This document shows positions 44,855-54,307 of a DNA stretch of 64,000 nt, one piece after another. The DNA comes from Paraflavisolibacter caeni (GTDB taxonomy: Bacteria; Bacteroidota; Bacteroidia; Chitinophagales; Chitinophagaceae). Positions within the stretch are counted from its first letter, which is position 1. Each line of letters starts with the position of its first letter. The notes below the pieces were generated by a model that searched no databases, was not told the DNA's origin, and worked only from the letters and a program-made list of their open reading frames with translations. The position numbers were made by a program, and so were the translations under genes. The stretch spans positions 62,001 to 126,000 of the forward strand of contig NZ_JAOTIF010000007.1 in NCBI RefSeq assembly GCF_025628885.1, written 5' to 3'.

Positions 44855-45607
44855 ATGAATAGCCTGAAAGGAAAAATAGCATTAGTAACTGGTGGTGCCG
44901 GTGGCATTGGTTCAGCCATTTGCAAAAAGCTGGCATGTGAAGGAGCGTCTGTAGTTGTCACTTACAACAGCAAGCCAGAAAAAGCGAAACAGTTGCTTAA
45001 TGAGCTGCCTGGAGATAACCACAATGCCTTTCATGCACCTGTTCATGATAGTGATGCGCTCAAAAAACTATCAACTGCTGTTGCTGAGCAATATGGCTCT
45101 TTAGATATCCTGATCAACAATGCAGGTATTACTACACCTGTGGCCCATGATGATTTGGAGGGACTCACAGATGAATGGATCGATAGAATTTTCACTACTA
45201 ACTTTCGAGGATCTTTTGCCATGATCCGTGCCTGTAAGGATCTGTTGATGAAGAGTGGAAATGGGTTGGTTGTGAATATCTCCTCTGTTGCCGGGGTAAC
45301 TGGAATAGGCAGTAGTGTTGCCTATTGTGCTTCCAAAGCAGCCATAGACAGTATGACACGTTCCCTGGCCCGTGCTTTGGCACCACAGATCCGTGTCGTG
45401 TCTGTTTCGCCTGGTTGGGTATTGGGTGAATATACCAGCAGTATTGATCCTGCTTATTTGCAGAAGCAGTTGGATGCCACGCCACTAAACCGCTTGGCCA
45501 CACCAGAGGATGTAGCAGACGCTGTATATGCTGTTGCAACAGTACTCACTTTCAGTACCGGGTGTATCATTCCTGTAGATGGAGGACGACCATTAATGAA
45601 GATGTGA
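44855..45607 (+). CDS. Short-chain dehydrogenase/reductase
   Basis: A 250-residue classical SDR. The start at 44855 is 3 bases after the preceding stop; an alternative TTG at 44849 overlaps that stop. The cofactor loop is TGGAGGIGSAIC, the structural motif NNAG, the catalytic Ser is in NISSVAG, and YxxxK is YCASK. The end, STGCIIPVDGGR, is typical of FabG-like SDRs. It would oxidise or reduce a hydroxyl/keto intermediate of the same pathway. Confidence 0.9.
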   Translation: MNSLKGKIALVTGGAGGIGSAICKKLACEGASVVVTYNSKPEKAKQLLNELPGDNHNAFHAPVHDSDALKKLSTAVAEQYGSLDILINNAGITTPVAHDDLEGLTDEWIDRIFTTNFRGSFAMIRACKDLLMKSGNGLVVNISSVAGVTGIGSSVAYCASKAAIDSMTRSLARALAPQIRVVSVSPGWVLGEYTSSIDPAYLQKQLDATPLNRLATPEDVADAVYAVATVLTFSTGCIIPVDGGRPLMKM

Positions 45608-45680
45608 CGACTATTCAATTTCAGGCATTCAGGAGTAAAGAAATTTTTATTTATCAACTCAATCACTTATTCTCTACATA

Positions 45681-46595
45681 ATGAAACTGGTAACATTTAA
45701 GAACCCTGAAGGTCAATCAAGAGCAGGATGGCTCACTGAGGATGGCGTTGTGGATATGCAAATGATCAGCAAAGGCGCACTGCCTGATGACATGCTCTCT
45801 TTTATTGATGATCATGAAAGGTATTTTTCCATTATTCAGGATCAAAGCTTACATGAGGCAAAACCCACCTATTCATTATCTGAAGTAAAACTATTAGCGC
45901 CCCTGCCTAATCCGCGCAGCTTCAGGGACTACATTGGTTTTGAGCAACACATGCTCAATGCTTCTGCCAAGTTCGGACACAAGATCGGAGATGCCTGGTA
46001 TGAAATGCCTATCTTTTATTTTACCAATCACCATGCTATTTATGGACCAGATGATGAGATCAAACGTCCTTCCAAAGAAACCAAACTGGATATTGAACTG
46101 GAAATTGCAGTGATCATTGGCAAAAAAGGCAAAGACATCAAAGCTGAAGAAGCCGATGAATACATTTTTGGCTTTACTGTTTTCAATGACTGGACAGCCC
46201 GCGCCATACAGAAAAAGGAAATGGAAGTGCCTTTGGGTCCTCACAAAGGAAAAGACTTTGCCAATGCAATTGGTCCCTGCATTGTTACCAGAGATGAGAT
46301 GAATCAGTATCTCAGGGAAGATGGAAAGTTCAACCTTCGCATGACAGCAAAGATCAACCAGTCTACTATATGTGACGGAAACTACAATACTGTTTATCAC
46401 ACATTTGCCAAAATGATCGAAAGGGCTTCAGAGAATAATGTAACCCTCTATCCGGGAGATATCCTTGGCTCTGGTACAGTAGGTTGGGGAAGCCTGATTG
46501 AGAACAATTTCGAGGTGCATCGACCATTGGAGCCGGGTGATGTGGTGGAATTGGAAATTGAAGGTATTGGCGTGTTGAGAAATAAAGTTGTTTAA
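45681..46595 (+). CDS. Fumarylacetoacetate hydrolase family protein
   Basis: A 304-residue FAH-fold protein. The metal-binding acids E139, E141 (DIELEIAVIIG) and D170 (FTVFNDWTARA) are present, with GPHKGKDFANAIGP and PGDILGSGTVGWGS further on. Members hydrolyse, decarboxylate or hydrate the keto acids produced by extradiol ring opening. It follows the SDR after 73 bases and is one base from the next gene's ATG, so it belongs to the ring-cleavage operon. Confidence 0.88.
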   Translation: MKLVTFKNPEGQSRAGWLTEDGVVDMQMISKGALPDDMLSFIDDHERYFSIIQDQSLHEAKPTYSLSEVKLLAPLPNPRSFRDYIGFEQHMLNASAKFGHKIGDAWYEMPIFYFTNHHAIYGPDDEIKRPSKETKLDIELEIAVIIGKKGKDIKAEEADEYIFGFTVFNDWTARAIQKKEMEVPLGPHKGKDFANAIGPCIVTRDEMNQYLREDGKFNLRMTAKINQSTICDGNYNTVYHTFAKMIERASENNVTLYPGDILGSGTVGWGSLIENNFEVHRPLEPGDVVELEIEGIGVLRNKVV

Positions 46596-46596
46596 G

Positions 46597-47643
46597 ATGC
46601 TGATTCAAAAAAAGACCATAAATCCACTAAAAGGCTGGCAAGTTGATCCTGCTGTTATCAACTATTTGGGAAAAGACTTACAGCGGCCTGAATGCATTCT
46701 TACAGAAGAGGATGGAACTGTTTGGAGTGCAGACGCAAGGGGTGGATTGGTAAAAATGAACCATCAGGGAGAGCAGGTGATCATTAATCCGTTTAAAGAC
46801 ACCGGATCAAATTTAGATACATTTGATCAAAAGGCCGATCATGCAAGATATATAACGGCATCAGGCTCTTTGCCTAATGGTGTCTGTTTCGATGTTAATG
46901 GAGATTTTATTATTGCCAATTGGGGTACCAATCACATTGAACGAATGACCCGTGAAGGGAAGTTAACCACCCTTGTTTCTGAAATTGATGGACGCCCTTT
47001 AGGAAAGACCAACTTTCCGTTAAGAGATTCAAAAGGCAGGATCTGGTTTTCAGTGACCACACAAACAGAACCCTGGTCTGATCAAATCAATACCAGAGCT
47101 ACTGATGGATACATTGCCCTGATGGATGAAAAAGGAGCGCGCATTGTGGCTGATGGTTTTTGCGGGACCAATGAAATTCGTTTTGATGAAATGGAAGAAT
47201 GGTTGTATGTAGTGGAAAGCACTGGTTGGAAAATCTCCAGGCTGCGTGTACAAGAAGATGGAAGGTTAACGAACCGTGAAGTATATGGGCCTTCACAGTT
47301 AGATGGTTTTCCCGATGGATTTGCCTTTGATGCTTTTGGTAATTTATGGATCACCCTGATTTTTACTGATGTACTGATTGCCATTACTCCTGATGGTGAA
47401 GTACTTAACATTCTGGATGACAGCAATCCTGATACTAAGAAGCAATTATTCGAGGCCTATCACAATGGTAGTGTTACGCCAGAAATTTTAGGAGTCACTA
47501 AAGGAACTATTGCGCCTTGGATGGCTAGTCTCTCCTTTGGTGGTCCAGATTTGAAGACCGTTTATCTGGGTAGCTTGAGAGGGACTAATGTACCTTATTT
47601 CAAATGTCCGGTATCTGGACAAAAAATGATTCATTGGAAATGA
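46597..47643 (+). CDS. SMP-30/gluconolactonase-family lactonase
   Basis: About 348 residues from the ATG at 46597, one base after the FAH stop. The six-bladed propeller signature is visible as PECILTEEDGTVWSADARGG near the N-terminus, LPNGVCFDVNGDFIIANWG, and FPDGFAFDAFGNLWITLIF. These proteins hydrolyse lactones using a divalent metal. In this operon it could open a lactone formed from the oxidised sugar or from a ring-cleavage product. There is no signal peptide, so it is probably cytoplasmic. Confidence 0.82.
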   Translation: MLIQKKTINPLKGWQVDPAVINYLGKDLQRPECILTEEDGTVWSADARGGLVKMNHQGEQVIINPFKDTGSNLDTFDQKADHARYITASGSLPNGVCFDVNGDFIIANWGTNHIERMTREGKLTTLVSEIDGRPLGKTNFPLRDSKGRIWFSVTTQTEPWSDQINTRATDGYIALMDEKGARIVADGFCGTNEIRFDEMEEWLYVVESTGWKISRLRVQEDGRLTNREVYGPSQLDGFPDGFAFDAFGNLWITLIFTDVLIAITPDGEVLNILDDSNPDTKKQLFEAYHNGSVTPEILGVTKGTIAPWMASLSFGGPDLKTVYLGSLRGTNVPYFKCPVSGQKMIHWK

Positions 47644-47708
47644 TGATAGTTATAATTTCAATAAAAAGGTTTTATTTGTAGGAATAACTAAAATAAATAA
47701 TAGTTGAT

Positions 47709-48005
47709 ATGATTTTAGAATTAGTAACATTAGACATCAAGCAAGGCACAAATGCAGCCTTCGAGGAAGCATTAGAAAAGGCACAATCAGTGATCAGTCA
47801 ATCCATGGGTTATGTAGGACATCAATTCCACAAGTGCATTGAGCAAGAAAACCGTTATGTATTTCTGATACGCTGGCAAACATTAGAAGATCATACCAAA
47901 GGCTTTCGTGAATCTGACTTGTTTCAACAATGGCGAGCATTGATCGGGCCTTATTTTGAAAATCCACCTTTTGTTCAGCACTATGAACTGAAGTTCGAAA
48001 AATAA
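47709..48005 (+). CDS. Antibiotic biosynthesis monooxygenase (ABM) domain protein
   Basis: A 98-residue ferredoxin-like dimeric alpha/beta barrel protein. It begins MILELVTLDIKQG and contains the ABM pattern YVGHQFHKCIEQENRYVFLIRW followed by DHTKGFRESDLFQQW. Relatives are cofactor-free quinol monooxygenases or haem-degrading proteins. In this setting oxidation of a hydroxylated aromatic is plausible. The gene starts 65 bases after the lactonase. Confidence 0.8.
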   Translation: MILELVTLDIKQGTNAAFEEALEKAQSVISQSMGYVGHQFHKCIEQENRYVFLIRWQTLEDHTKGFRESDLFQQWRALIGPYFENPPFVQHYELKFEK

Positions 48006-48041
48006 GTGGTGACGATTTCTACATTATTTAAAAAATCAACG

Positions 48042-48800
48042 ATGAAAATCATAGATCTTTCTGTAACCATTTCTCCTGAAATAAAAGAACCCTTGCCTAC
48101 TTCGATTGTGTATGAAGATCACAAGGAAGGTGCAAAAAAAATGGGAGCCAAGTTGTTTAATGGTATTCCTGGTGATGCATTTATTGATGGTAATGGTCCT
48201 GCGGGTGAATTTTTAAGCGTGACCAGTCATGCGGGCACACATGTAGATGCCCCCTGGCATTATTTTCCGACTTGCGATGGCAAACCTGCACGGACCATTG
48301 AGCAATTGCCTTTGGAGTGGTTCTTTAACGATGGCGTGGTACTGGATTTTACTGACAAACCTGAAGGTTACAGTATAACGGTGGATGATCTAAAAGAAAA
48401 GTTAGCTGCCATCAATTACACCTTAAAGCCTTTTGATATTGTACTGATCCGTTGCGATGCCGATAAAAGAATTTACGATGATGATTTTGTAAAAATTCAT
48501 GTGGGAGTTTCTGCAGAGGCTACACATTGGTTGATCGACCAGGGAATAAAAGTCATGGGTACCGATGGGTGGGGATGGGATATTCCACTACATTTGCAGG
48601 TTCAGGATTACCTGAAGAATCCCCGCCCTGGTGTTATCTGGGAGGCTCATTACGTTGGCCGTGAAAAAGAATATTGCCAGATTGAAAAGATGGCAAATCT
48701 TAGCCAATTACCTCCTTACGGATTTAAAGTTGCTTGTTTTCCCGCTAAAATAAAAGGAGGAAGCGCCGGTTGGACGAGGGCTGTGGCCATTTTGGAATAA
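48042..48800 (+). CDS. Cyclase/kynurenine-formamidase-family metal-dependent hydrolase
   Basis: A 252-residue protein from the ATG at 48042; an upstream GTG at 48006 would abut the preceding stop and adds an unrelated extension. The family metal motif is complete: SHAGTHVDAPWHYF (HxGTHxDxPxH), with KVMGTDGWGWD further on. Relatives hydrolyse N-formylkynurenine, isatin or cyclic intermediates. The substrate here is likely a ring-cleavage intermediate, by operon position. Confidence 0.82.
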   Translation: MKIIDLSVTISPEIKEPLPTSIVYEDHKEGAKKMGAKLFNGIPGDAFIDGNGPAGEFLSVTSHAGTHVDAPWHYFPTCDGKPARTIEQLPLEWFFNDGVVLDFTDKPEGYSITVDDLKEKLAAINYTLKPFDIVLIRCDADKRIYDDDFVKIHVGVSAEATHWLIDQGIKVMGTDGWGWDIPLHLQVQDYLKNPRPGVIWEAHYVGREKEYCQIEKMANLSQLPPYGFKVACFPAKIKGGSAGWTRAVAILE

Positions 48801-48830
48801 TCAACCAATTACTCATTTAAAAACTGTACA

Positions 48831-50021
48831 ATGAATTTTTTTGAACGATCTCTGGAACTGCATAAAGAACTCAAAGGCAAAATTGGCATTCAAAATAAAA
48901 TGGATCTTCAAACAAGTGATGATCTATCGTTGGCTTACTCTCCTGGTGTGGCTCAGCCCTGCCTTGCAATTGCAGATAATCCGGAAGATGTTTATACCTA
49001 TACGCTTAAAGGCAATACCGTTGCCGTGGTGAGCGACGGTTCTGCTGTTTTGGGTTTAGGTAACATTGGACCAAATGCTGCCATTCCGGTGATGGAAGGC
49101 AAGGCTCTGCTGTTTAAAAAGTTTGCAGGTATCGATGCTTTTCCTATTTGTCTGGATACCCAGGATACGGAAGAAATTATTAAGACCATCAAAAATATTG
49201 CTCCGGTATTTGGAGGCATTAATCTGGAAGATATAGCCGCACCCCGTTGTTTTGAAATAGAGCAACGTTTGCAGGACCTGGGCATTCCTGTTTTTCATGA
49301 TGACCAACATGGAACTGCAATAGTTGTTCTGGCAGGTTTGATCAATGCTGCTAAACTGAAGGGGAAAAGCATTTCCGAGCTCAAGGTTGTGATCAACGGG
49401 GCCGGCGCTGCAGGTATTGCCATTGCACGATTACTGAAAGGTATTGGAGCGGAAGAAGGTGACTATTACACTGCAGTAAAAGATGTGATTGTATGTGACA
49501 GTAAAGAGATCATTCATAGCGAAAGACAGCATCTGAATGGAGAGAAAATAGAGTTGTTACAATATACCAATAAGGATGACCTCAAAGGTTCATTGAAAGA
49601 TGCATTGGTGGGAGCAGATGTTTTCATTGGTGTCAGCAAAGCAAACCTGCTCACTGCCACAGATATCAGTACGATGGCTGGAGAGCCGATCATTTTTGCT
49701 CTTGCCAACCCCGTTCCGGAAATCATGCCCGAAGAAGCCTATAAGGGAGGAGCGGCTGTAGTAGGAACAGGACGCAGTGATTTGCCCAACCAAATCAATA
49801 ATGTACTTTGTTTCCCTGGTATTTTCAGAGGGGCTTTAGATGCAGGAGCTCCCCGCATTACTATGGCGATGAAGCTGGCTGCTGCATATGCCATTGCAGA
49901 TAGTGTTGCTCATCCAACACCTGAAGCCGTTATTCCATCGGTTCTTGATCTTTCCGTGTCTAAAAAAGTAGCTCAGGCTGTAAAAAATGCAGCAGTTAAA
50001 AAAGTATTGAACGAAGTGTAG
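48831..50021 (+). CDS. NAD(P)-dependent malic enzyme
   Basis: A 396-residue malic enzyme without the C-terminal phosphotransacetylase-like domain found in the longer form. Diagnostic stretches are [58 protein letters not shown] and the nucleotide-binding [15 protein letters not shown]. It decarboxylates malate to pyruvate. Being inside the aromatic operon (30 bases to each neighbour) it may process the C4 acid that leaves the pathway, or act on a related hydroxy acid. Confidence 0.88.
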   Translation: MNFFERSLELHKELKGKIGIQNKMDLQTSDDLSLAYSPGVAQPCLAIADNPEDVYTYTLKGNTVAVVSDGSAVLGLGNIGPNAAIPVMEGKALLFKKFAGIDAFPICLDTQDTEEIIKTIKNIAPVFGGINLEDIAAPRCFEIEQRLQDLGIPVFHDDQHGTAIVVLAGLINAAKLKGKSISELKVVINGAGAAGIAIARLLKGIGAEEGDYYTAVKDVIVCDSKEIIHSERQHLNGEKIELLQYTNKDDLKGSLKDALVGADVFIGVSKANLLTATDISTMAGEPIIFALANPVPEIMPEEAYKGGAAVVGTGRSDLPNQINNVLCFPGIFRGALDAGAPRITMAMKLAAAYAIADSVAHPTPEAVIPSVLDLSVSKKVAQAVKNAAVKKVLNEV

Positions 50022-50051
50022 ACTGTTTTACTAACGATAAAAACGATTGCT

Positions 50052-51188
50052 ATGTCAACAGTAAGGAATGTGTTGATTGTAGGAGGTGGTATTGGAGGGT
50101 TATCTTCAGGTATCGCTCTAGCCAGAAATGGCTGTTCTGTTACTATTGCTGAACTCCACCAGGAGTTCAATGTCTATGGAGTGGGCATTATCCAGCCTGC
50201 TAATGCCCTGAGAGCTTTAGATGCGCTGGGACTGGCCGATGAAGCCATGCGAAGGGGTTCTCCTTATGGCCTGGTGAAAATGTGCACTGCTGCAGGGCAT
50301 GTCTTTACTCAAGTTGGTGTGCCGCCTATAGGCCGTCTTCCCAGTCACAATGGTATTTCCAGAAGAATCCTGCATGAGATTCTCTACGAAGAAGCGGTAA
50401 AGCAAGGTGTTGTCTTTAAAATGGGAATGTCTGTTGCTGTAATTGAAAATAAAGCAGATGAAGTAGGTGTACAATTTACAGATGGCACAACTGGTACTTT
50501 TGATCTCTTGATTGGCGCCGATGGTGTGTACTCCAAAGTCCGCAGCCTGATGTTTGGTCAATACAAGCCTCGATACACCAATGAATCGGTTTGGCGTTAT
50601 CCTTTCAAGCGTTTACCAGAATTGGAGACTGGTTATATGTTTATGGGCAAGCGTTCTAAAGTGGGGTTGATTCCCATGACTGCTGATACTATGTATATGT
50701 TCCTTGTTACCTCAGAAGGAGAGGACAATCCCTTTATTCCGGAAGAGGAACTTGTGCCTAGAATGAAAGCCTGGTTAGAGGAATATTCGGCTCCAATGGT
50801 GCAAAAAGTAATCAACGAAATCACAGATCCTAAAAAAGTGGTGTATCGGCCATTGGAAGTACTCTTTGTTCCTGCACCCTGGTACAAGAACAGAGTTGTG
50901 TTGATTGGAGATTCGGTACACGCTACTATTCCGCAGTTGGGGCAGGGGGCAGGTCTGGCATTGGAAGACTCCATTGTGTTGGCAGAATTGCTGCAAAAGG
51001 AAAATGATGTAACAGTTGCCTTGCAGCAGTTTACCGACAGACGGATTGCTCGCTGCAAAATGGTAGTGGATGTATCAGTACAGGTAGGCGAGCTGGAACA
51101 GTTGGACTGGAAGGGTCAACTGCCCGAAGGCATCAACATTGGTGCGATCATGGGGAAAGCACTGGGTGAAATGATGCAACCTATTTAA
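50052..51188 (+). CDS. FAD-dependent aromatic hydroxylase (PHBH fold)
   Basis: A 378-residue single-component flavoprotein monooxygenase. The dinucleotide motif is GGGIGG (residues 11-16), the DG motif is in LLIGADGVYSKVRS, and the second FAD motif is RVVLIGDSVHATIPQLGQGA. Such enzymes insert a hydroxyl into an already phenolic ring, creating the diol that an extradiol dioxygenase needs. In naringenin degradation by Herbaspirillum a hydroxylase of this kind (FdeE) precedes an extradiol enzyme (FdeC), an arrangement comparable to the pair here. Confidence 0.88.
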   Translation: MSTVRNVLIVGGGIGGLSSGIALARNGCSVTIAELHQEFNVYGVGIIQPANALRALDALGLADEAMRRGSPYGLVKMCTAAGHVFTQVGVPPIGRLPSHNGISRRILHEILYEEAVKQGVVFKMGMSVAVIENKADEVGVQFTDGTTGTFDLLIGADGVYSKVRSLMFGQYKPRYTNESVWRYPFKRLPELETGYMFMGKRSKVGLIPMTADTMYMFLVTSEGEDNPFIPEEELVPRMKAWLEEYSAPMVQKVINEITDPKKVVYRPLEVLFVPAPWYKNRVVLIGDSVHATIPQLGQGAGLALEDSIVLAELLQKENDVTVALQQFTDRRIARCKMVVDVSVQVGELEQLDWKGQLPEGINIGAIMGKALGEMMQPI

Positions 51189-51263
51189 ACAGAGTTATAA
51201 ATTAGATACTTACACCCAAATCATTTCGTTCTTTTATACATTGCATCTTAACAAGCATTTGTT

Positions 51264-51692
51264 ATGCTCAAGATTGCTTTGCCTGTTTTATTCATTTTGT
51301 TTACATGTTTTATTTCCTGTAAAGATTCTATTTCTTTAAAGTCCCTGAAGAAGAAATACAGTGGCTGGAGTACTTATGCTGGTTCCAAGGAAGGGATCCG
51401 CTATTCTTCTAATGAACAGATTACCGTTCAAAATGTGTCCCAGCTTCAAGTAGCCTGGGTCTATAGTTAAAAGGATAAGATTGCCGCTACAAAGGATGCC
51501 AAGATCAGGGCTTTTGATAAAAAGAGCGGTAAAGTATTGTGGGAGGCACAGTTGCCTGTACCGGGTTATGCCACTCCGTCTACATATTCTATTGATGGAA
51601 GGCAATATGTGGTGATTGCCTGTGGTGGTGGTAAGATCGGTAGCAAATCCGGTGATCAGTACATTGCTTTTGCCCTTCCGGCCAGGAAGTGA
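51264..51692 (+). pseudogene. Internally deleted PQQ-dependent (quinoprotein) dehydrogenase
   Basis: A 68-codon frame starts with a lipoprotein signal (FISC) and the N-terminus of a quinoprotein dehydrogenase (YSGWSTYAGSKEGIRYSSNE, ending LQVAWVYS), then stops at 51468-51470. The same frame continues with a matching quinoprotein C-terminus ([20 protein letters not shown], then [20 protein letters not shown] and DQYIAFALP) to a stop at 51690. The several hundred residues of propeller between them are missing. A single internal deletion explains both halves. Confidence 0.85.
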
Positions 51693-51759
51693 CGCCTTAT
51701 AAATATAGACAACTGGTAAAGAGCAATTAAATAATGAATTAAAATTGTATTGAGTAATC

Positions 51760-52527
51760 ATGAATAGATTTCATCATAAAGTTTGTTTGGTTACTGGTGC
51801 TGCTAGTGGTATAGGAAATGCTACAGCAGTTGCTTTTGCTGCTGAAGGTGCAAAATTAATATTGGCAGATGTGAATGAAGCTGCCGGTAAGGGCATTGAA
51901 CAACAAATATTGGAAATGGGTAATGAAGTGATTTTTGTTACCTGTAATATAGCTCGAAAAGAGGATGTAGAAAATTTAATCAATACTGCTATTCAAACAT
52001 TTGGAAGCCTTGATTGTGCTGTCAACTGTGCGGGGATCGCAGGGAAACATTCAGCGCTTTTGCACGAGTATCCTGAAGAAGATTGGATGCATATGATGCA
52101 AGTGAATCTTTTTGGAACGTATTTCTGCCTGAAGGCAGAAATTACACAAATGCTGAACAATGGTGGGGGTTCTATTGTGAACGTGGCATCAGCAGCTGGC
52201 TTGGTAGCACAACCTGGTAATTCACCCTATGCAACTTCCAAATTTGGTGTAGTAGGTTTAACCAGGACAGCGGCAAAGGAATATGCCACTCATAACATTC
52301 GTATCAATGCTATTTGTCCCACGGCTATTGAAACGCCCATGATCATGGATGGAAGAAGAAAGCTGGCTTACGACTCAGAAGCCTTGGAAGCTGCGAAAAA
52401 TTTTCAGGCTATGAAACGTATGGGTCAACCGGAAGAAGTCGCTGATGTGATTTTGTGGTTATGTTCTGAACAATCTTCATTTATTACAGGACATGCCATG
52501 CCTGTTGATGGTGGGGCGTTTGCTTAA
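51760..52527 (+). CDS. Short-chain dehydrogenase/reductase, second in cluster
   Basis: A 255-residue classical SDR. TGAASGIG is at the cofactor site, CAGIAG is the structural motif, the catalytic Ser is in NVASAAG and YxxxK is YATSK. The end, FITGHAMPVDGGAFA, is typical. It is the last gene of the long + strand run from 38420 and faces the minus-strand gene at 52630. It could reduce or oxidise a sugar or aromatic intermediate; the substrate is not readable. Confidence 0.9.
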   Translation: MNRFHHKVCLVTGAASGIGNATAVAFAAEGAKLILADVNEAAGKGIEQQILEMGNEVIFVTCNIARKEDVENLINTAIQTFGSLDCAVNCAGIAGKHSALLHEYPEEDWMHMMQVNLFGTYFCLKAEITQMLNNGGGSIVNVASAAGLVAQPGNSPYATSKFGVVGLTRTAAKEYATHNIRINAICPTAIETPMIMDGRRKLAYDSEALEAAKNFQAMKRMGQPEEVADVILWLCSEQSSFITGHAMPVDGGAFA

Positions 52528-52604
52528 AGTTACAAGCAGAGTATCTAGGTCAGGAGTTCAATGGCTTTGTTATGAACACTGACATCAACGCTCTACTTGT
52601 AACT
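52528..52604. terminator. Long inverted repeat between convergent genes
   Basis: AGTTACAAGCAGAG (52528-52541) pairs with CTCTACTTGTAACT (52591-52604) with one mismatch across a 49-base loop, starting immediately after the SDR stop and ending 26 bases before the end of the opposing gene. TCTTTATTTT follows on the + strand. It is a likely bidirectional transcription end. Confidence 0.5.
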
Positions 52605-52629
52605 TCTTTATTTTAATTCCTGCGCAGGA

Positions 52630-53121
52630 TTAGCTGGCTTTTTGGTAGCTGGATACTTCTTCTATCTGTTCATTCTCAACAAAGATGGATACCAGCTTGC
52701 TGTTGTCTTCCAGTTTGATTTCCCACACATTACGGTTGTTGTCCTGAATATTGGTAGCACCTACAATGTTGTAATCATAATAATTTTTGGCCACTACTTT
52801 CTTCACTTGTGCAGGCAGGCATTTTTCACAGCCAAAGGTAATATTGTAGACCAGGCTGCCATTTTTGCTATACAGGACATTGTGAGGACGATCTTCCTGG
52901 GTAAATTTCACTAGGTATTTGCCATCTACTTTATACCAAATGGGGTTGACAGCATCTTGAAACGTGCTTTCAAAGGCTTTAACCACCTTCGCATTTATAT
53001 TGGAAGAGACTACTGTAATGGGGGATAATTCCTGAGATGCATTTTGTTGGGCAAAAGAATGGTTGGCTAAGATTATAAAAGTCAGTCCGATACAAAGTCT
53101 GGACAATGATTGAAGTTTCAT
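52630..53121 (-). CDS. Secreted PepSY-like small protein
   Basis: A 163-residue exported protein. The signal peptide ends NHSFAQQ, and a single alpha/beta domain (KAFESTFQDAVNPIWYKVDGKYLVKFTQ, then VWEIKLEDNSKLVSIFVENE) resembles the PepSY-like periplasmic domains common in Bacteroidota. It has two cysteines (FGCEKC) that could pair. It is the only minus-strand gene after 6.5 kb and seems unrelated to the catabolic run. Function is unknown. Confidence 0.65.
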   Translation of the reverse strand: MKLQSLSRLCIGLTFIILANHSFAQQNASQELSPITVVSSNINAKVVKAFESTFQDAVNPIWYKVDGKYLVKFTQEDRPHNVLYSKNGSLVYNITFGCEKCLPAQVKKVVAKNYYDYNIVGATNIQDNNRNVWEIKLEDNSKLVSIFVENEQIEEVSSYQKAS

Positions 53122-53335
53122 GATTTAGTGTTTAATAGTAAGTACAAAGTAAGAGCTAAGCTGCTATTGCATTCTATGATAAGCGTCAGAGGATCGCTTT
53201 GATATGTATCAACAAATTTCTTTGACTTTAGTCATGGTTTCTATATATATCAAGGATAAATTGTTTGGATCTTTGATTGAAAATGAATATCTGAAACAAT
53301 ACAGGGTTAGATTCAAATGAGATATTCAGAACCTT

Positions 53336-53343
53336 TAATTTTG
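53336..53343 (+). promoter_or_regulatory. Predicted -7 box for AraC gene B
   Basis: TAATTTTG matches TAnnTTTG and stands 28 bases before the GTG start at 53372. No clear -33 box was found. The rest of the 250-base gap 53122-53371 shows no operator repeat like those ahead of the receptors. Confidence 0.4.
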
Positions 53344-53371
53344 CTTTAGAGGTATTCAGCAAACAAAATCT

Positions 53372-54307
53372 GTGACTAAAGAAGATTTTATATCGACCTT
53401 CAATCCCTCTGAATTAGCTTCAGAGTTAAGCCGTGGAGGGTTTCAATTGCCTTCTTTTATTACCCCTGCCCATCATGTTTTTCATATCAACCGGATTGAA
53501 GATTATATCCATGCCGTCAATTTTCCTCTACCTTCAGATTTACACCCACGCCGAATAACATTGTATAACTTCTTTTTTCTCACAAAAGGATCAAGTATTC
53601 GAAGTAAAGGTTTAGATAAATACCAGTTTGGAGCAAACACTTTTTTCTTTTTACCGGCATATGAGATCATGACACATGAATTTATCAGTGAGGATGCAGA
53701 AGGATATTATTGCCATTTTAGTTTAGACTTGTTGGTATCAGACTATAAACTAAAAGACCTGCTCAACGATTTTCCTTTTTTAAATTTCAATTGTTATCCA
53801 TTAGTGACCATCAACGATGAATCGAAAGAATGCATCTTGCCACTTTTGAATAGACTTGAAAAGGAATATAAAGCAGGGGAGCAATGCCGGTATGAAATAT
53901 TAAGAGCTTATCTGATCGCCTTATTTACTGAAATCAAGCCCTTTGCGACCATTTCTTCGTCGCTTTCACATAATTCTGCATACCAGATCACTGAACAATT
54001 TAAAAAGGCTTTATCGCAACACATTTACCAAAAACAAAAGATCACGGATTATGCTGAAATGCTTGCTGTAACTCCTAATCATTTAAACAAATGTGTCAAA
54101 ACGGTTACCGGTAAATCTGCACATGAGCTATTGAGTGATATGGTATTGTTGGAAGCTAAGGTGTTGTTGAAACAAACCAGCCTTAGTGTTTCTGAAATTG
54201 CTTACCAAATTGGGCGGAGTGAGGTCAGTGATTTTGCCCGCTTTTTTAAATCAAAGACAGGAATGAAACCCGGAGAGTACAGAAAAATGGTAAATCCTGA
54301 AATATAA
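53372..54307 (+). CDS. AraC-family transcriptional regulator B
   Basis: A 311-residue paralog of the regulator at 36690, starting with GTG. The sensing domain shares GSSIRSKGLDKYQFGANTFF and the segment after it. The HTH domain (YAEMLAVTPNHLNKCVKTVTGKSAHELLSDMVLLEAKVLLKQ, seen in parts) is even closer. It lies 389 bases ahead of receptor C and is the natural candidate to control the diverged operator there. The two paralogs probably read related phenolic or glycoside signals. Confidence 0.92.
   Translation: MTKEDFISTFNPSELASELSRGGFQLPSFITPAHHVFHINRIEDYIHAVNFPLPSDLHPRRITLYNFFFLTKGSSIRSKGLDKYQFGANTFFFLPAYEIMTHEFISEDAEGYYCHFSLDLLVSDYKLKDLLNDFPFLNFNCYPLVTINDESKECILPLLNRLEKEYKAGEQCRYEILRAYLIALFTEIKPFATISSSLSHNSAYQITEQFKKALSQHIYQKQKITDYAEMLAVTPNHLNKCVKTVTGKSAHELLSDMVLLEAKVLLKQTSLSVSEIAYQIGRSEVSDFARFFKSKTGMKPGEYRKMVNPEI

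Noticed and set aside
51264-51470. Independent small lipoprotein gene
   Set aside because: The same frame continues after the stop with a matching quinoprotein C-terminus, so it is one end of a deleted gene.
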